Shown here: piece after piece, positions 15,929 to 24,713 of the stretch
How the letters are laid out: each line of letters starts with the position of its first letter
Numbering within the stretch: the stretch's first letter is position 1
Origin: VMCP01 sp964527775
Lineage (GTDB): Bacteria > Bacteroidota > Bacteroidia > NS11-12g > UBA955
Assembly (NCBI GenBank): GCA_964527775.1
Contig: CAZGQS010000016.1
Coordinates: 1-46,133 of the forward strand
Reading direction: 5' to 3'
DNA: 46,133 nt
The notes under the pieces: model-generated
Told to the model about the DNA's origin: nothing
What the model saw: only the letters and a program-made list of their open reading frames with translations
Databases searched by the model: none
Made by a program: the position numbers and the translations under genes

Positions 15929-15945
15929 TTTTCATCCTAACCCGT
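15929..15945 (-). promoter_or_regulatory. Small hairpin in the rpsP leader
   Basis: On the minus strand TCCTA and TAGGA pair around a 5-nt loop in the leader between the promoter box at 15970 and the rpsP ATG. The stem is short, so a role in S16 autoregulation is only a possibility. Confidence 0.25.
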
Positions 15946-15969
15946 AGGACGCTCCTCCGAAAAGGACTG

Positions 15970-15977
15970 CAAAGATA
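15970..15977 (-). promoter_or_regulatory. -7 box (TATCTTTG) for the rpsP operon
   Basis: Exact TAnnTTTG match on the minus strand, about 60 nt before the rpsP ATG. It gives one of the longest leaders in the window. Confidence 0.6.
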
Positions 15978-16061
15978 ATAAGATCAAAACAATTTGCCAA
16001 ATGAATCAGCGATTTACCCAATTTTGGGGATAGGTGCCAAAATAATTAAAACTAATATTGC

Positions 16062-16069
16062 TATCTTTA
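16062..16069 (+). promoter_or_regulatory. Near-consensus -7 box (TATCTTTA) for the two-component locus
   Basis: It matches TAnnTTTG except for the last base and ends 8 nt before the regulator ATG. The mismatch may mean a weak or activated promoter. Confidence 0.4.
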
Positions 16070-16077
16070 ATCGTTGA

Positions 16078-16719
16078 ATGTTGAAGAGACGAATTGTTAT
16101 TTGTGATGACCATCAAGTTGTAATTGAAGGATTGAAAATGATTCTTCAATCAAACCCTAACCTAGAAGTTGTGGGTAGTTTTTTGGATGCATCTGAGTTT
16201 CGAGAATTTTGGCAAATTCATAATGCGAATATTGACGTGGTCTTGATGGATGCACATTTGAAAAATGAAGTATCTGGTTTAGATCTAAGAAAAAGCATTC
16301 CAGATAATTCTAACAGGGCCTTTTGGGTGCTGTTTTCTTCGTTCGTTGATAAATACCTTGCTGTTCAAGCCAAGAAATTAGGCTTTCAAGCTTGTATATC
16401 TAAGGAAATTCCAGCAGTAAGACTTATTCAGTTGTTAGAACACGGGAGCCCTGTTTTTTACTCTTATCCAGATTTAATAGATAGACCCAGTATCAGATTG
16501 ATTGAATCAGTTTTAGAAGGTTTGTCTAACCTCACTAAAACAGAGAAGAAAGTTCTTAATAAGTTGAAAGAAGGTAAGCGTTCCAAAGAATCTGCAGATG
16601 AACTCAATGTTAGTGTACACACTTTTGAAACACATAAAAAGAATATATTTAGAAAATTAAATGTTAATAGCACAACCGAGTTGATGAGCTTGATTGATGA
16701 TTATAAATTTATTTCATGA
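16078..16719 (+). CDS. Response regulator, NarL/LuxR type
   Basis: 213 aa. The receiver domain (1-118) has the acidic pair D10-D11, phospho-acceptor D58 (VVLMDAHL), Ser87/88 and K109. A LuxR-type helix-turn-helix follows at about 150-210 (LTKTEKKVLNKL, VHTFETHKKNIFRKLNV). It should bind DNA when phosphorylated. Its stop overlaps the start of the first kinase by 4 bp (ATGA), and a second kinase gene follows, so the three genes form one operon. The target genes are unknown; regulation of neighbours or itself is possible. Confidence 0.93.
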   Translation: MLKRRIVICDDHQVVIEGLKMILQSNPNLEVVGSFLDASEFREFWQIHNANIDVVLMDAHLKNEVSGLDLRKSIPDNSNRAFWVLFSSFVDKYLAVQAKKLGFQACISKEIPAVRLIQLLEHGSPVFYSYPDLIDRPSIRLIESVLEGLSNLTKTEKKVLNKLKEGKRSKESADELNVSVHTFETHKKNIFRKLNVNSTTELMSLIDDYKFIS

Positions 16720-18005
16720 ACCACACTCCGGTGCAATTAGAATCAATCTTTGAACAGCAGTTGTTTCAATTTACAAGCGGATTGATTTCTGGTGGATTTA
16801 TCTTTTTTACGTTACTTGCTCTCACAATTGTATGGTTTCTTAATAACCCCTTATTAAAATTACTATTGATTTTTACAACTCTGCAAACCATCCTAGTTTC
16901 TTATGATTTTAGGTATGCCTCTGTAAGTAGCTTTGGAAAATTCAGTCTAGTCAAGTTGATTTTGGCGACTTCGTTTACAATTCTGGTTCAACAATATCTC
17001 AAAGAGATCAAGTATAGAGCCCAATTGAAATTGAAGTACTTAGAAAGAGATTTTTACTGGATTTTGATCATTTCCTTCTTAATGGTACTGTCTTGGTTTT
17101 TTTACAATTGGTGGTTAATCAGATTTACCTATACAATCCTAATGTTGTATTGGTTTTACTTGGGAGTTAATATTGACGGTGTCCTAAAAAACGTAAGTCT
17201 ATTTTATCGATTATCAGGATTCCTGCTCTGGTTTTACAGTTGGGTTGTTTTTATAATGCTCTTAATTCCAATTCACAGAGGCTTTGGTTTATATGAAATT
17301 CAATGGTCACAAATTACATATTTAGGTTGGTTGGGTGTTTCATTTTTTGCTGCTCTCAGTTTAATACACCAGGTAGTACAATTAAACTCTCAGAATTTAA
17401 AATTAGAATCTGAACAATTGGATTTGAAAAATAAATTAGGGTTTGCACAATTAGAATCTTCGGAAAATGAACGCAAGAGAATAGTTTCTGAACTTCACAA
17501 CGATGTACTTAATAGAATTGATATGCTGTCAATGACTGCAAATCAGTCAGCTTTAAATCAAGACAGCATCAACTTGAATTTGATTGATTCTTTGCAGGTA
17601 TTGAGAAAATATACCTATAAGTTATATCCTCCACACACCGATGTTTTATCTATCGCCGATATTTTTCAAAGGGAAGCTGAAGTTTGGGCTGATTCCGCAA
17701 TTCACGTTGAGGTAAATATTGATTCATCTTGGAATCAATTGAATCTGGATTATGTTATGCCCATTTTTCGATTTGTTGAGTTTGTTACCCAATCGTTTGC
17801 TCAATTTGAAACATTTGGAAAAGTGCTATGGAATTTTTCGGCCCAAAAACAACAATTCATATTGCAAATTCAGGCTATTGGAGATTTCAATGATGTCTAC
17901 TTAAATAAAGATGATTATCTTATTTATAAGGATTTATTGAATGCAGAATTAGTAGAAAAGAATTTAGATGGATGCTATGAAATTAGTTTGTCCTTTAATA
18001 ATTGA
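16716..18005 (+). CDS. 7TM histidine kinase-like protein with degenerate ATPase domain
   Basis: 429 aa. Seven hydrophobic segments fill residues 18-223, with no large extracellular domain. A coiled linker leads to a HisKA_3-type dimerisation block (NERKRIVSELHNDVLNRI) with His261. The remaining 165 residues align in outline with an HATPase domain, but the N-box Asn is missing (RFVEFVTQSFAQF), there is no DxGxG (QAIGDFNDV), and no GxGL box. It therefore probably cannot bind ATP but could be phosphorylated by, or dimerise with, the kinase encoded 3 bp downstream. Reading-frame damage is unlikely, because the operon overlaps on both sides are tidy. Confidence 0.82.
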   Translation: MNHTPVQLESIFEQQLFQFTSGLISGGFIFFTLLALTIVWFLNNPLLKLLLIFTTLQTILVSYDFRYASVSSFGKFSLVKLILATSFTILVQQYLKEIKYRAQLKLKYLERDFYWILIISFLMVLSWFFYNWWLIRFTYTILMLYWFYLGVNIDGVLKNVSLFYRLSGFLLWFYSWVVFIMLLIPIHRGFGLYEIQWSQITYLGWLGVSFFAALSLIHQVVQLNSQNLKLESEQLDLKNKLGFAQLESSENERKRIVSELHNDVLNRIDMLSMTANQSALNQDSINLNLIDSLQVLRKYTYKLYPPHTDVLSIADIFQREAEVWADSAIHVEVNIDSSWNQLNLDYVMPIFRFVEFVTQSFAQFETFGKVLWNFSAQKQQFILQIQAIGDFNDVYLNKDDYLIYKDLLNAELVEKNLDGCYEISLSFNN

Positions 18006-18008
18006 CAG

Positions 18009-19835
18009 ATGAGAAATTCGCTATTTTTAAGTCTGTTTGTTTTATTATTTAATAGTTGCAGTTTTCAGAGTGGTGATAATAGATTGGTGAAAAATGGACT
18101 TACTATGGCGTCGCCTTCGGATTCGCTAGTAAAGGTGAAAAGGTATTTGGATGTTCACCCAAATACTGATTCATTTAGTTTCAATAGTGAAATACATTGG
18201 TTTAGATTTCCAATAAAAAATGTTTTGCCCGGTCAATATGCATTAGTTGTTCCTGATTATCAAATAAATAGGCTTCAACTTTATTTGCTTTCGGATTCTC
18301 TGTCGCCCAAGGAAGTCTTAGTTACTGGAGATGAAATTCCGGTGAGCCAATATTCCAATAAAGCAAGATCAAATGTGGCATTCATTGATTTGAAAGCGAA
18401 ACAGAATTATGAGGTCTTTGCTAAATATTCAAGGCCTGGTAATAGGCCTCAACTGGTAATGAATTTAATGTCGCCTTCAGATTATGCAAAATATAGCGTT
18501 CGTCTAGAATGGTCTTATGGCTTGATTTATGGGTTATTAATAATTTACCTCTTTTTAGTTTTGGCCGTTTTGATCTGGACCCGCGATATAAAGTATTTCT
18601 TTTTTCTGCTTTGGGTATTGTCGTATTTGGTGTATTTCTCAACTACCTCAGGGCATTTAAAGTTCTATGTATTCCCTGAAATGAAAGAGAATTTCAGTTT
18701 GATTCGATTGGAATTTATGCTCATTTCTATGTATGCAATGACGGAATTCTCTCTGCTTTACTACAACCGAAGAAGATCCATGATTTGGGTAATTTGGATT
18801 TGGTATGGGCTTTTTTTATGGAGTATTACGGGTATACTTTATGAGCCTTTGACTGGTAATTCAATGTTTCAAGGAAATGAAAAAGCATACATTTACCTCA
18901 TTAGAGGAATATTTTTTAGTTTCATTACACTGCAATCATACCTTTCTATAAAATGGATTATCAAGAATAAAAGCATTTCTTTCCTTTCCATTGTATTTGT
19001 TCTCTACCTACTCAATATGTTCTTGTACTTATATCAAACCGTTTATTTAGATAATGTGGATTTTGATTATTTTATCTTAGCAACGGTATGGTTTTTGATA
19101 TTAGAAATTCTTTCTATTGCCGGCGGATTGTCTTATTATTTGATGAAGGATAGTCAACGGAATCTATATTTACTTCAACAGAATACACTACTTAAAAAGG
19201 AAATCAACCGAGTGTATTTTACCGTTCAGGAACAAGAAAAACGAAGAATTGCACGTGAACTTCACGACGATATTTTAAATCGGCTTTCAATGTTGCTCCT
19301 GCTTTCTCGGGATGGATATCTGTCTCAAAATTTGTTGGTAGAAAGATTAAGGCAACTCAGTAAAGATGTTAAATTTTATACACTAGGACTTTATCCTATC
19401 TGGGTGCGGAAAATGGATATCTCCGAAATGATTGACCAAAATATTCAAGAATTAAGCAACGCTCTGAACCTAAAGTTAAATAAACAGGTATCCAATGATC
19501 TTCCTTTATTAACTACCACGGTTAAACTACAGTTGTTCCGAATTATGTACGAATTCATTTCCAACTCGGGCAAATATGCTGATGCAAAAAATGTACATCT
19601 GTCTATTAATTATTACCATGGTTCGCAAGAATTAATATTGAATATATACGACGACGGAAAAGGATTAGAAACCAATCATAAAGTAGGCTTAGGGCTAAAA
19701 AGTATACAAAATAGGGTGTCTATTCTCAACGGTAAAATGTCTATTCAAAACAAACCCAGCTTTGGGCTTGAGTGGACCATCATCATCCTACTACAAAATG
19801 CGCATCTTGGCGAACTTCAACACCAAGGTCTTTGA
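18009..19835 (+). CDS. 7TMR-DISM sensor histidine kinase
   Basis: 608 aa. The N-terminus MRNSLFLSLFVLLFNSC looks like a lipoprotein signal with Cys17. Residues about 30-160 resemble a 7TMR-DISM extracellular (DISMED2) domain, and 168-380 carry seven membrane helices. The HisKA_3 block EKRRIARELHDDILNRL has His419. The ATPase boxes are intact: N519 (EFISNSGKYA), DDGKGL (548-553) and GLGLKSIQNRV (560-570). It should autophosphorylate and pass phosphate to the regulator two genes upstream. Its last 45 bp overlap the convergent helicase gene. The ligand is unknown; DISMED2 is a carbohydrate-binding-like fold. Confidence 0.9.
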   Translation: MRNSLFLSLFVLLFNSCSFQSGDNRLVKNGLTMASPSDSLVKVKRYLDVHPNTDSFSFNSEIHWFRFPIKNVLPGQYALVVPDYQINRLQLYLLSDSLSPKEVLVTGDEIPVSQYSNKARSNVAFIDLKAKQNYEVFAKYSRPGNRPQLVMNLMSPSDYAKYSVRLEWSYGLIYGLLIIYLFLVLAVLIWTRDIKYFFFLLWVLSYLVYFSTTSGHLKFYVFPEMKENFSLIRLEFMLISMYAMTEFSLLYYNRRRSMIWVIWIWYGLFLWSITGILYEPLTGNSMFQGNEKAYIYLIRGIFFSFITLQSYLSIKWIIKNKSISFLSIVFVLYLLNMFLYLYQTVYLDNVDFDYFILATVWFLILEILSIAGGLSYYLMKDSQRNLYLLQQNTLLKKEINRVYFTVQEQEKRRIARELHDDILNRLSMLLLLSRDGYLSQNLLVERLRQLSKDVKFYTLGLYPIWVRKMDISEMIDQNIQELSNALNLKLNKQVSNDLPLLTTTVKLQLFRIMYEFISNSGKYADAKNVHLSINYYHGSQELILNIYDDGKGLETNHKVGLGLKSIQNRVSILNGKMSIQNKPSFGLEWTIIILLQNAHLGELQHQGL

Positions 19836-22136
19836 GCCTACCGAATCAAAACTCACTTGAGCCTTTTTGCTGTCGCCATCGCCATCAATAGATAACACGT
19901 TGCCAATGCCAAAACGTTGGTGTTGAACACGGTCGCCCACCTTTAAGCCAGAAATGTCGCCCGATACAAAATTGGGGTCTTCCGGTGGCAATGGGGCAGT
20001 AGATCTAGTGGTACTGCTGGTAAATATTTTGGGGCCTTTGACGGGTTCTTTTTTGCTCACATAACGCTCTGAACTTTGACTTCCGTATGAACGTCCCCCG
20101 AAAGAAGAATCAACATCATCAATCATCATAGAACGCTGTTTCATGGAGGCCAAACTCATGTCTAAGTAGCTGGAATCAATCTCCGATAGAAATCTACTGG
20201 GCTCGCAATGCAATAGGCTGCCGTGTTTGAATCTGCTGGTTGCAAAGCTCAAAAATAATTTCTGCTCAGCGCGGGTGATGGCCACATAAAACAAACGTCG
20301 CTCTTCTTCAATTTCCGAGCGGTTCAGCAAGGCCATCTGCGATGGGAACAAATTTTCTTCCAATCCTACGATGAAAACCACGGGAAATTCAAGCCCTTTT
20401 GAAGCGTGAATAGTCATCAACGACACGCAGTCGCGGTTGGGGTCATCGTCTTTTTTCTCATCGGTGTAGAGCGCCACCTTTTCCAAGAATATGGGTAAGG
20501 TTTTTTCATCTTCGCTCTCATCGTCTTCCACAAACTCTTGTATGCTATTCAGTAGTTCAGTGATGTTCTCGTAACGTGAAATACCTTCAATTGACTTGTC
20601 TTCGTATAGGGCCTTTAGCAAGCCTGAATGTTTTGCAACATCGGTGGCCAAATCGAAGGCATTTTTAGTGGTAAGTTGACCTCTGAAACCCTCTATCATC
20701 ATGGCGAAATTCTCAACTTTGGCGGCACTGCTGCCAATTTCAGGAAATCGTTTCACGTTATGAATGACCTCTCCCAGGCCAATTTGGTTTTGAGTAGCCA
20801 CATAAACCAAGCGGGTTAAAGTAGTGTCCCCAATTCCTCTAGCGGGATAATTGATGATGCGTTTTAGAGCTTCTTCATCATTGGGGTTGATGACCAGTCG
20901 CAGATAGGCAAGCAAGTCTTTGATCTCTTTGCGAGAGTAAAAACTTTGTCCGCCGTAAATTTTATAATCAATATTTTGCCTTCTCAATGATTCTTCCAGT
21001 GCACGACTTTGCGCGTTGGTTCTGTAAAGAATGGCAAAAGCTTTATTGGGTAACTGTAATTTATGTTTCTCTTCAAAAATGGTTTCGGCCACGCGCTTTC
21101 CCTCGTCGTTATCAGATGGATTTCTGATGACTTTGATTTTTTCACCGTCTTCGTTGGAGGTCCAGATTTCTTTTTTTAGTTGTTTTTTATTGTGGGATAT
21201 TAAACTGCTTGCCGCTAGAACAATATTTTTAGATGAACGGTAATTCTGCTCTAGTTTGAATATGGAAACATCAGGGTAATCTCGTTCATAACTCAAGATA
21301 TTCTCAATGTTGGCACCCCGGAACGCGTAAATACTTTGCGCATCGTCACCTACCACACAAATATTTTGATTTACAGCTGCCAATCTTCTAACAATCATGT
21401 ACTGAACATGGTTGGTATCTTGATACTCATCTACCATGATGTACTTGAAACGGTGTTGCCATTTATTCAAGACTTCAGGGAACTTTTCCAGCAATTTATA
21501 AGTATTCACCAATAAGTCGTCAAAGTCCATGGCACCTGCTTTGAAACAACGCTCGTTGTAGGTCTTGAAAATTTCTGCAAATAAAGGTCTACCCGCGGCT
21601 TTATCACCCTGCAATAGTTCTTCATTACTCGCGTAGGCCTTTGCTGTGATGAGGTTGTTCTTAGACAAGCTTATTCTGCTCAATACCAACCCCGGTTTAT
21701 ACACCTTATCATCGAGGTTCATTTCTTTTAAAATGGCCTTGATGAGGCTTTTTGCATCGTCAGAGTCATAGATGGTGAAACTTTGGGGATATCCAAGCTT
21801 ATCTGCTTCTTGTCGTAAAATACGGGCAAAAACAGAGTGGAATGTACCCATCCAAATGTTGCGGGCTTCAGCACCCACCAAATTTTCAATTCGGTGTCGC
21901 ATTTCTTTTGCCGCTTTATTGGTAAATGTCAAAGACAAAATGTTGAACGGATCGGTGCCCTTGTGCATGATGTAAGCAATGCGATAAGTGAGCACTCGGG
22001 TTTTTCCTGAACCGGCACCGGCAATAATCATGACTGGGCCATTGATTTGCACGGCAGCTTCTCGCTGATTGGCGTTTAACTGATCAAGAAACGGAGGAAT
22101 ATCATCAATGGGGGACTGATCGGGCCAATTCAACAT
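19791..22136 (-). CDS. UvrD/PcrA-type DNA helicase
   Basis: 781 aa. SF1A motifs are complete: Q-motif LNANQREAA, Walker A AGAGSGKT (39-46), DEYQDTN (motif II), QNYRSS (motif IV) and VSLMTIHASKGLEFPVVFI (motif V region). The C-terminal Tudor-like domain typical of PcrA is present (GLKVGDRVQHQRFGIGNVLSI). It acts in nucleotide excision repair, in removing RecA, or in transcription-coupled repair. TACTTTTG lies 4 nt before the ATG. The last 45 bp overlap the convergent kinase gene. Confidence 0.95.
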   Translation of the reverse strand: MLNWPDQSPIDDIPPFLDQLNANQREAAVQINGPVMIIAGAGSGKTRVLTYRIAYIMHKGTDPFNILSLTFTNKAAKEMRHRIENLVGAEARNIWMGTFHSVFARILRQEADKLGYPQSFTIYDSDDAKSLIKAILKEMNLDDKVYKPGLVLSRISLSKNNLITAKAYASNEELLQGDKAAGRPLFAEIFKTYNERCFKAGAMDFDDLLVNTYKLLEKFPEVLNKWQHRFKYIMVDEYQDTNHVQYMIVRRLAAVNQNICVVGDDAQSIYAFRGANIENILSYERDYPDVSIFKLEQNYRSSKNIVLAASSLISHNKKQLKKEIWTSNEDGEKIKVIRNPSDNDEGKRVAETIFEEKHKLQLPNKAFAILYRTNAQSRALEESLRRQNIDYKIYGGQSFYSRKEIKDLLAYLRLVINPNDEEALKRIINYPARGIGDTTLTRLVYVATQNQIGLGEVIHNVKRFPEIGSSAAKVENFAMMIEGFRGQLTTKNAFDLATDVAKHSGLLKALYEDKSIEGISRYENITELLNSIQEFVEDDESEDEKTLPIFLEKVALYTDEKKDDDPNRDCVSLMTIHASKGLEFPVVFIVGLEENLFPSQMALLNRSEIEEERRLFYVAITRAEQKLFLSFATSRFKHGSLLHCEPSRFLSEIDSSYLDMSLASMKQRSMMIDDVDSSFGGRSYGSQSSERYVSKKEPVKGPKIFTSSTTRSTAPLPPEDPNFVSGDISGLKVGDRVQHQRFGIGNVLSIDGDGDSKKAQVSFDSVGSKTLVLKFAKMRIL

Positions 22137-22140
22137 TCTA

Positions 22141-22148
22141 CAAAAGTA
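22141..22148 (-). promoter_or_regulatory. -7 box (TACTTTTG) for the helicase gene
   Basis: Exact TAnnTTTG match on the minus strand, ending 4 nt before the ATG, which implies a leaderless transcript. Confidence 0.6.
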
Positions 22149-22154
22149 AGAATT

Positions 22155-23102
22155 TTATTTGGCCTTAGGCAGTGCAAAACTGAAAACAGAGCCTGCACCT
22201 TCGGTACTAATCACTTGAATTTTTTCACCGTGAGCATCAATGATGTGTTTACAAATACTTAACCCCAATCCGCTACCACCTGTTTCTCTGTTCCTGTGTG
22301 CATCAACCCTGTAAAAACGTTCAAATATTCGGTTCTGATGTTGTAACGGTATTCCAATGCCGTTGTCCATAACTTCTACAATGATTTTTTCTCCCGTGTC
22401 TGACAATTTATAATTGGTAGTGCCTCCTTGTTTGCCGTATCTAATGGAGTTAAATCCAAGATTTATAAGTACTTGTGTGATTTTATCGCGATCTCCAACA
22501 ACCATTACACCTGATGACTTTCCTTGTAAAAACAAGGAAATTTCTTTGTTCGATGCTTGTATTTCTAATTCTTCTATTACCTCGTTGATCAATTGCCCTA
22601 GGTCAAATGGATTTTTTTGGATATTCAAAACTCCACTTTCAAATTTGGTTATGGTATCTAAATCTTTGACGATTTGTCCCAATCGAGCAGCATTTTTATT
22701 GGCTTTTTTCAAAAAACTTCGCAAAGTGGGTTGATCAATATCTGGATCATCCAATACACTTTCAATATATCCTTGAATTGAAAATAAAGGAGTTTTTAAT
22801 TCATGGGCTACGTTACCAATGTAGTCGCGGCGGTAGTTTTCAAGCTGTTGCATTCTTTGCAATTCTTGCTTACGCGCTTTGAATAACATTTTGAAGGCAT
22901 CTTCAATGTCTTTTGCCTGGGGATTTATTTTCTCTTCATAATCGTCTTCTTCAGCCGATATCAAGAGTTCAAGATTCCTTAAAACGGTGCGTTTTCTTTG
23001 CTTCCAAACAAAGGTGGCGACCCCTGTTCCAAGGGCAAATGCCAACAACAAAAAACTCGCAAGAGTTAAAAATGTGACAGAGATTTCTGCAGATGTGAAC
23101 AT
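22155..23102 (-). CDS. Sensor histidine kinase, PhoR-like
   Basis: 315 aa from the ATG at 23102. A single membrane segment near the N-terminus (VTFLTLASFLLLAFALGTGVA) is followed by a short linker, HisKA (IGNVAHELKTPLFSIQGYIE) and an intact HATPase_c domain (N-box NLGFNSIRYGK, G1 DNGIGIP, G2 GSGLGLSICKHI). There is no sizeable extracellular sensor domain, so it may sense within or near the membrane, as PhoR-type kinases do. No response regulator gene is adjacent, so the partner must be elsewhere. A TATTTTTG box ends 4 nt upstream of this ATG; the TTG one codon earlier is not preferred. Confidence 0.92.
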   Translation of the reverse strand: MFTSAEISVTFLTLASFLLLAFALGTGVATFVWKQRKRTVLRNLELLISAEEDDYEEKINPQAKDIEDAFKMLFKARKQELQRMQQLENYRRDYIGNVAHELKTPLFSIQGYIESVLDDPDIDQPTLRSFLKKANKNAARLGQIVKDLDTITKFESGVLNIQKNPFDLGQLINEVIEELEIQASNKEISLFLQGKSSGVMVVGDRDKITQVLINLGFNSIRYGKQGGTTNYKLSDTGEKIIVEVMDNGIGIPLQHQNRIFERFYRVDAHRNRETGGSGLGLSICKHIIDAHGEKIQVISTEGAGSVFSFALPKAK

Positions 23103-23106
23103 CAAT

Positions 23107-23114
23107 CAAAAATA
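23107..23114 (-). promoter_or_regulatory. -7 box (TATTTTTG) for the PhoR-like kinase
   Basis: TAnnTTTG match on the minus strand, ending 4 nt before the ATG at 23102. Confidence 0.55.
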
Positions 23115-23150
23115 AGAACTTCCACCGAAAAAGCATCCCCCCAAAAAAAC

Positions 23151-23158
23151 TATCTTTG
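23151..23158 (+). promoter_or_regulatory. -7 box (TATCTTTG) for glyS-pgk
   Basis: Exact TAnnTTTG match ending 10 nt before the glyS ATG. It is divergent from the kinase promoter. Confidence 0.65.
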
Positions 23159-23168
23159 CAGTTGATTT

Positions 23169-24704
23169 ATGAGCGATTCAAATCTATTCGATAAAATAGT
23201 GTCACATGCCAAAGAATATGGCTTTGTGTTTCCATCGAGCGATATTTACGGCGGACTTGCAGCTGTATATGATTATGGGCAAAACGGGGTAGAACTACGC
23301 AATAATTTACGTCAGTTTTGGTACCTCTCTATGACTCGTTTGAACCAAAACATTGTTGGACTTGACTCCTCTATTTTCATGCATCCCCGCATTTGGAAAG
23401 CTTCAGGTCACGTTGACGGATTCAATGATCCGATGATCGATAACAAAGACAGCAAAAAACGCTACAGAGCGGATGTTTTAATTGAAGACCATCAAGAAAA
23501 AATCCGCCAAAAAATTGAAAAGGAAATAGAAAAAGCAGCAAAACGCTTTGGAGATACCTTCGATGCAGCCATGTACCGCACCACCAATCCTAGAGTGATG
23601 GAATACCAAGCGAAGATTGATCGCATGGATCAAATTCTAAAGGAAGGATTAGAGTCGGGTAACTTGAATTTAATCAAAGATTTGATTGAAGAGGAAGGCA
23701 TTGTTTGTCCTATTAGTGGCTCTAAAAATTGGACAGAAGTACGTCAATTTAATTTGATGTACAGTACCCAAATGAATGCCCTTGACGGTGGAGATGATGC
23801 TTTGTATTTGAGGCCTGAAACCGCTCAAGGTATTTTTGTTAATTATTTAAACGTTCAAAAAACCGGAAGAATGAAACTTCCTTTCGGTATAGCTCAAACC
23901 GGAAAAGCCTTCAGAAACGAAATTGTTGCAAGACAATTCATCATGCGTATGAAGGAGTTTGAACAAATGGAAATGCAATTTTTCTGCAAACCAGGAACTG
24001 AATTGGAATGGTATAATTACTGGAAAGAACAGCGCATGCGCTGGCACAAAGCACTCGGTATTGCCCAAAGTAAATACCGTTTCCACGATCACGTAAAGTT
24101 GGCTCACTACGCCAACGCTGCCGTTGACATTGAGTTTGATTTTCCCTTTGGATTTAAAGAAGTGGAAGGAATTCACTCCCGTACTGATTTTGACCTAGGT
24201 AGACACGAAGAATTCTCAGGTAAAAAACTGCGATACTTCGATCCCGAAACCAACGAGAGCTTTATTCCTTACGTGGTAGAAACGTCCATTGGTTTAGATA
24301 GATTGTTTTTATTGGTTCTGTCTAACGCATTCCAAGAAGAATCTGTTGATGGTGATACCCGTACCGTCTTGAAATTACACCCTGCAATTGCTCCTGTAAA
24401 GTGTGCTATTTTGCCCTTGGTTAAAAAAGACGGATTGCCTGAACTTGCTGAAAAAATCTACGAAGATCTCAGATTTGATTTCAATGTGTTTATTGAAGAC
24501 AAAGACAGCATTGGCAAGCGCTACCGCCGTATGGATGCCATAGGAACTCCCTTCTGTGTGACCGTTGATCACGACAGTCTCAATGACCACATGGTGACCA
24601 TCAGGCACCGCGATACCATGCAACAAGAGCGCGTGAGTATTTCGGCCCTCCATGATATTTTGAGTAAAGAAACTTCCATGAGTTCATTGTTAAAATCAAT
24701 ATAA
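23169..24704 (+). CDS. glyS: Glycyl-tRNA synthetase (class II, single-chain dimer type)
   Basis: 511 aa. Class II motifs are visible: GIAQTGKAFRNEI (motif 2 region), FMRMKEFEQMEMQFF and ETSIGLDRLFLLVL (motif 3), plus a C-terminal anticodon-binding domain (about 400-500). This is the eukaryote/Bacillota-like homodimeric alpha2 type, not the alpha2beta2 GlyQ/GlyS of E. coli. It charges tRNA-Gly. pgk follows 9 bp later on the same transcript. Confidence 0.97.
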   Translation: MSDSNLFDKIVSHAKEYGFVFPSSDIYGGLAAVYDYGQNGVELRNNLRQFWYLSMTRLNQNIVGLDSSIFMHPRIWKASGHVDGFNDPMIDNKDSKKRYRADVLIEDHQEKIRQKIEKEIEKAAKRFGDTFDAAMYRTTNPRVMEYQAKIDRMDQILKEGLESGNLNLIKDLIEEEGIVCPISGSKNWTEVRQFNLMYSTQMNALDGGDDALYLRPETAQGIFVNYLNVQKTGRMKLPFGIAQTGKAFRNEIVARQFIMRMKEFEQMEMQFFCKPGTELEWYNYWKEQRMRWHKALGIAQSKYRFHDHVKLAHYANAAVDIEFDFPFGFKEVEGIHSRTDFDLGRHEEFSGKKLRYFDPETNESFIPYVVETSIGLDRLFLLVLSNAFQEESVDGDTRTVLKLHPAIAPVKCAILPLVKKDGLPELAEKIYEDLRFDFNVFIEDKDSIGKRYRRMDAIGTPFCVTVDHDSLNDHMVTIRHRDTMQQERVSISALHDILSKETSMSSLLKSI

Positions 24705-24713
24705 AAGTTAATT

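Noticed and set aside
16716..18005. Kinase 1 as a recent pseudogene or frameshifted gene
   Set aside because: The frame is open over 429 codons, joined by a 4-bp overlap and a 3-bp gap to neighbours, and keeps the histidine block, so loss of the ATP boxes looks old and tolerated.
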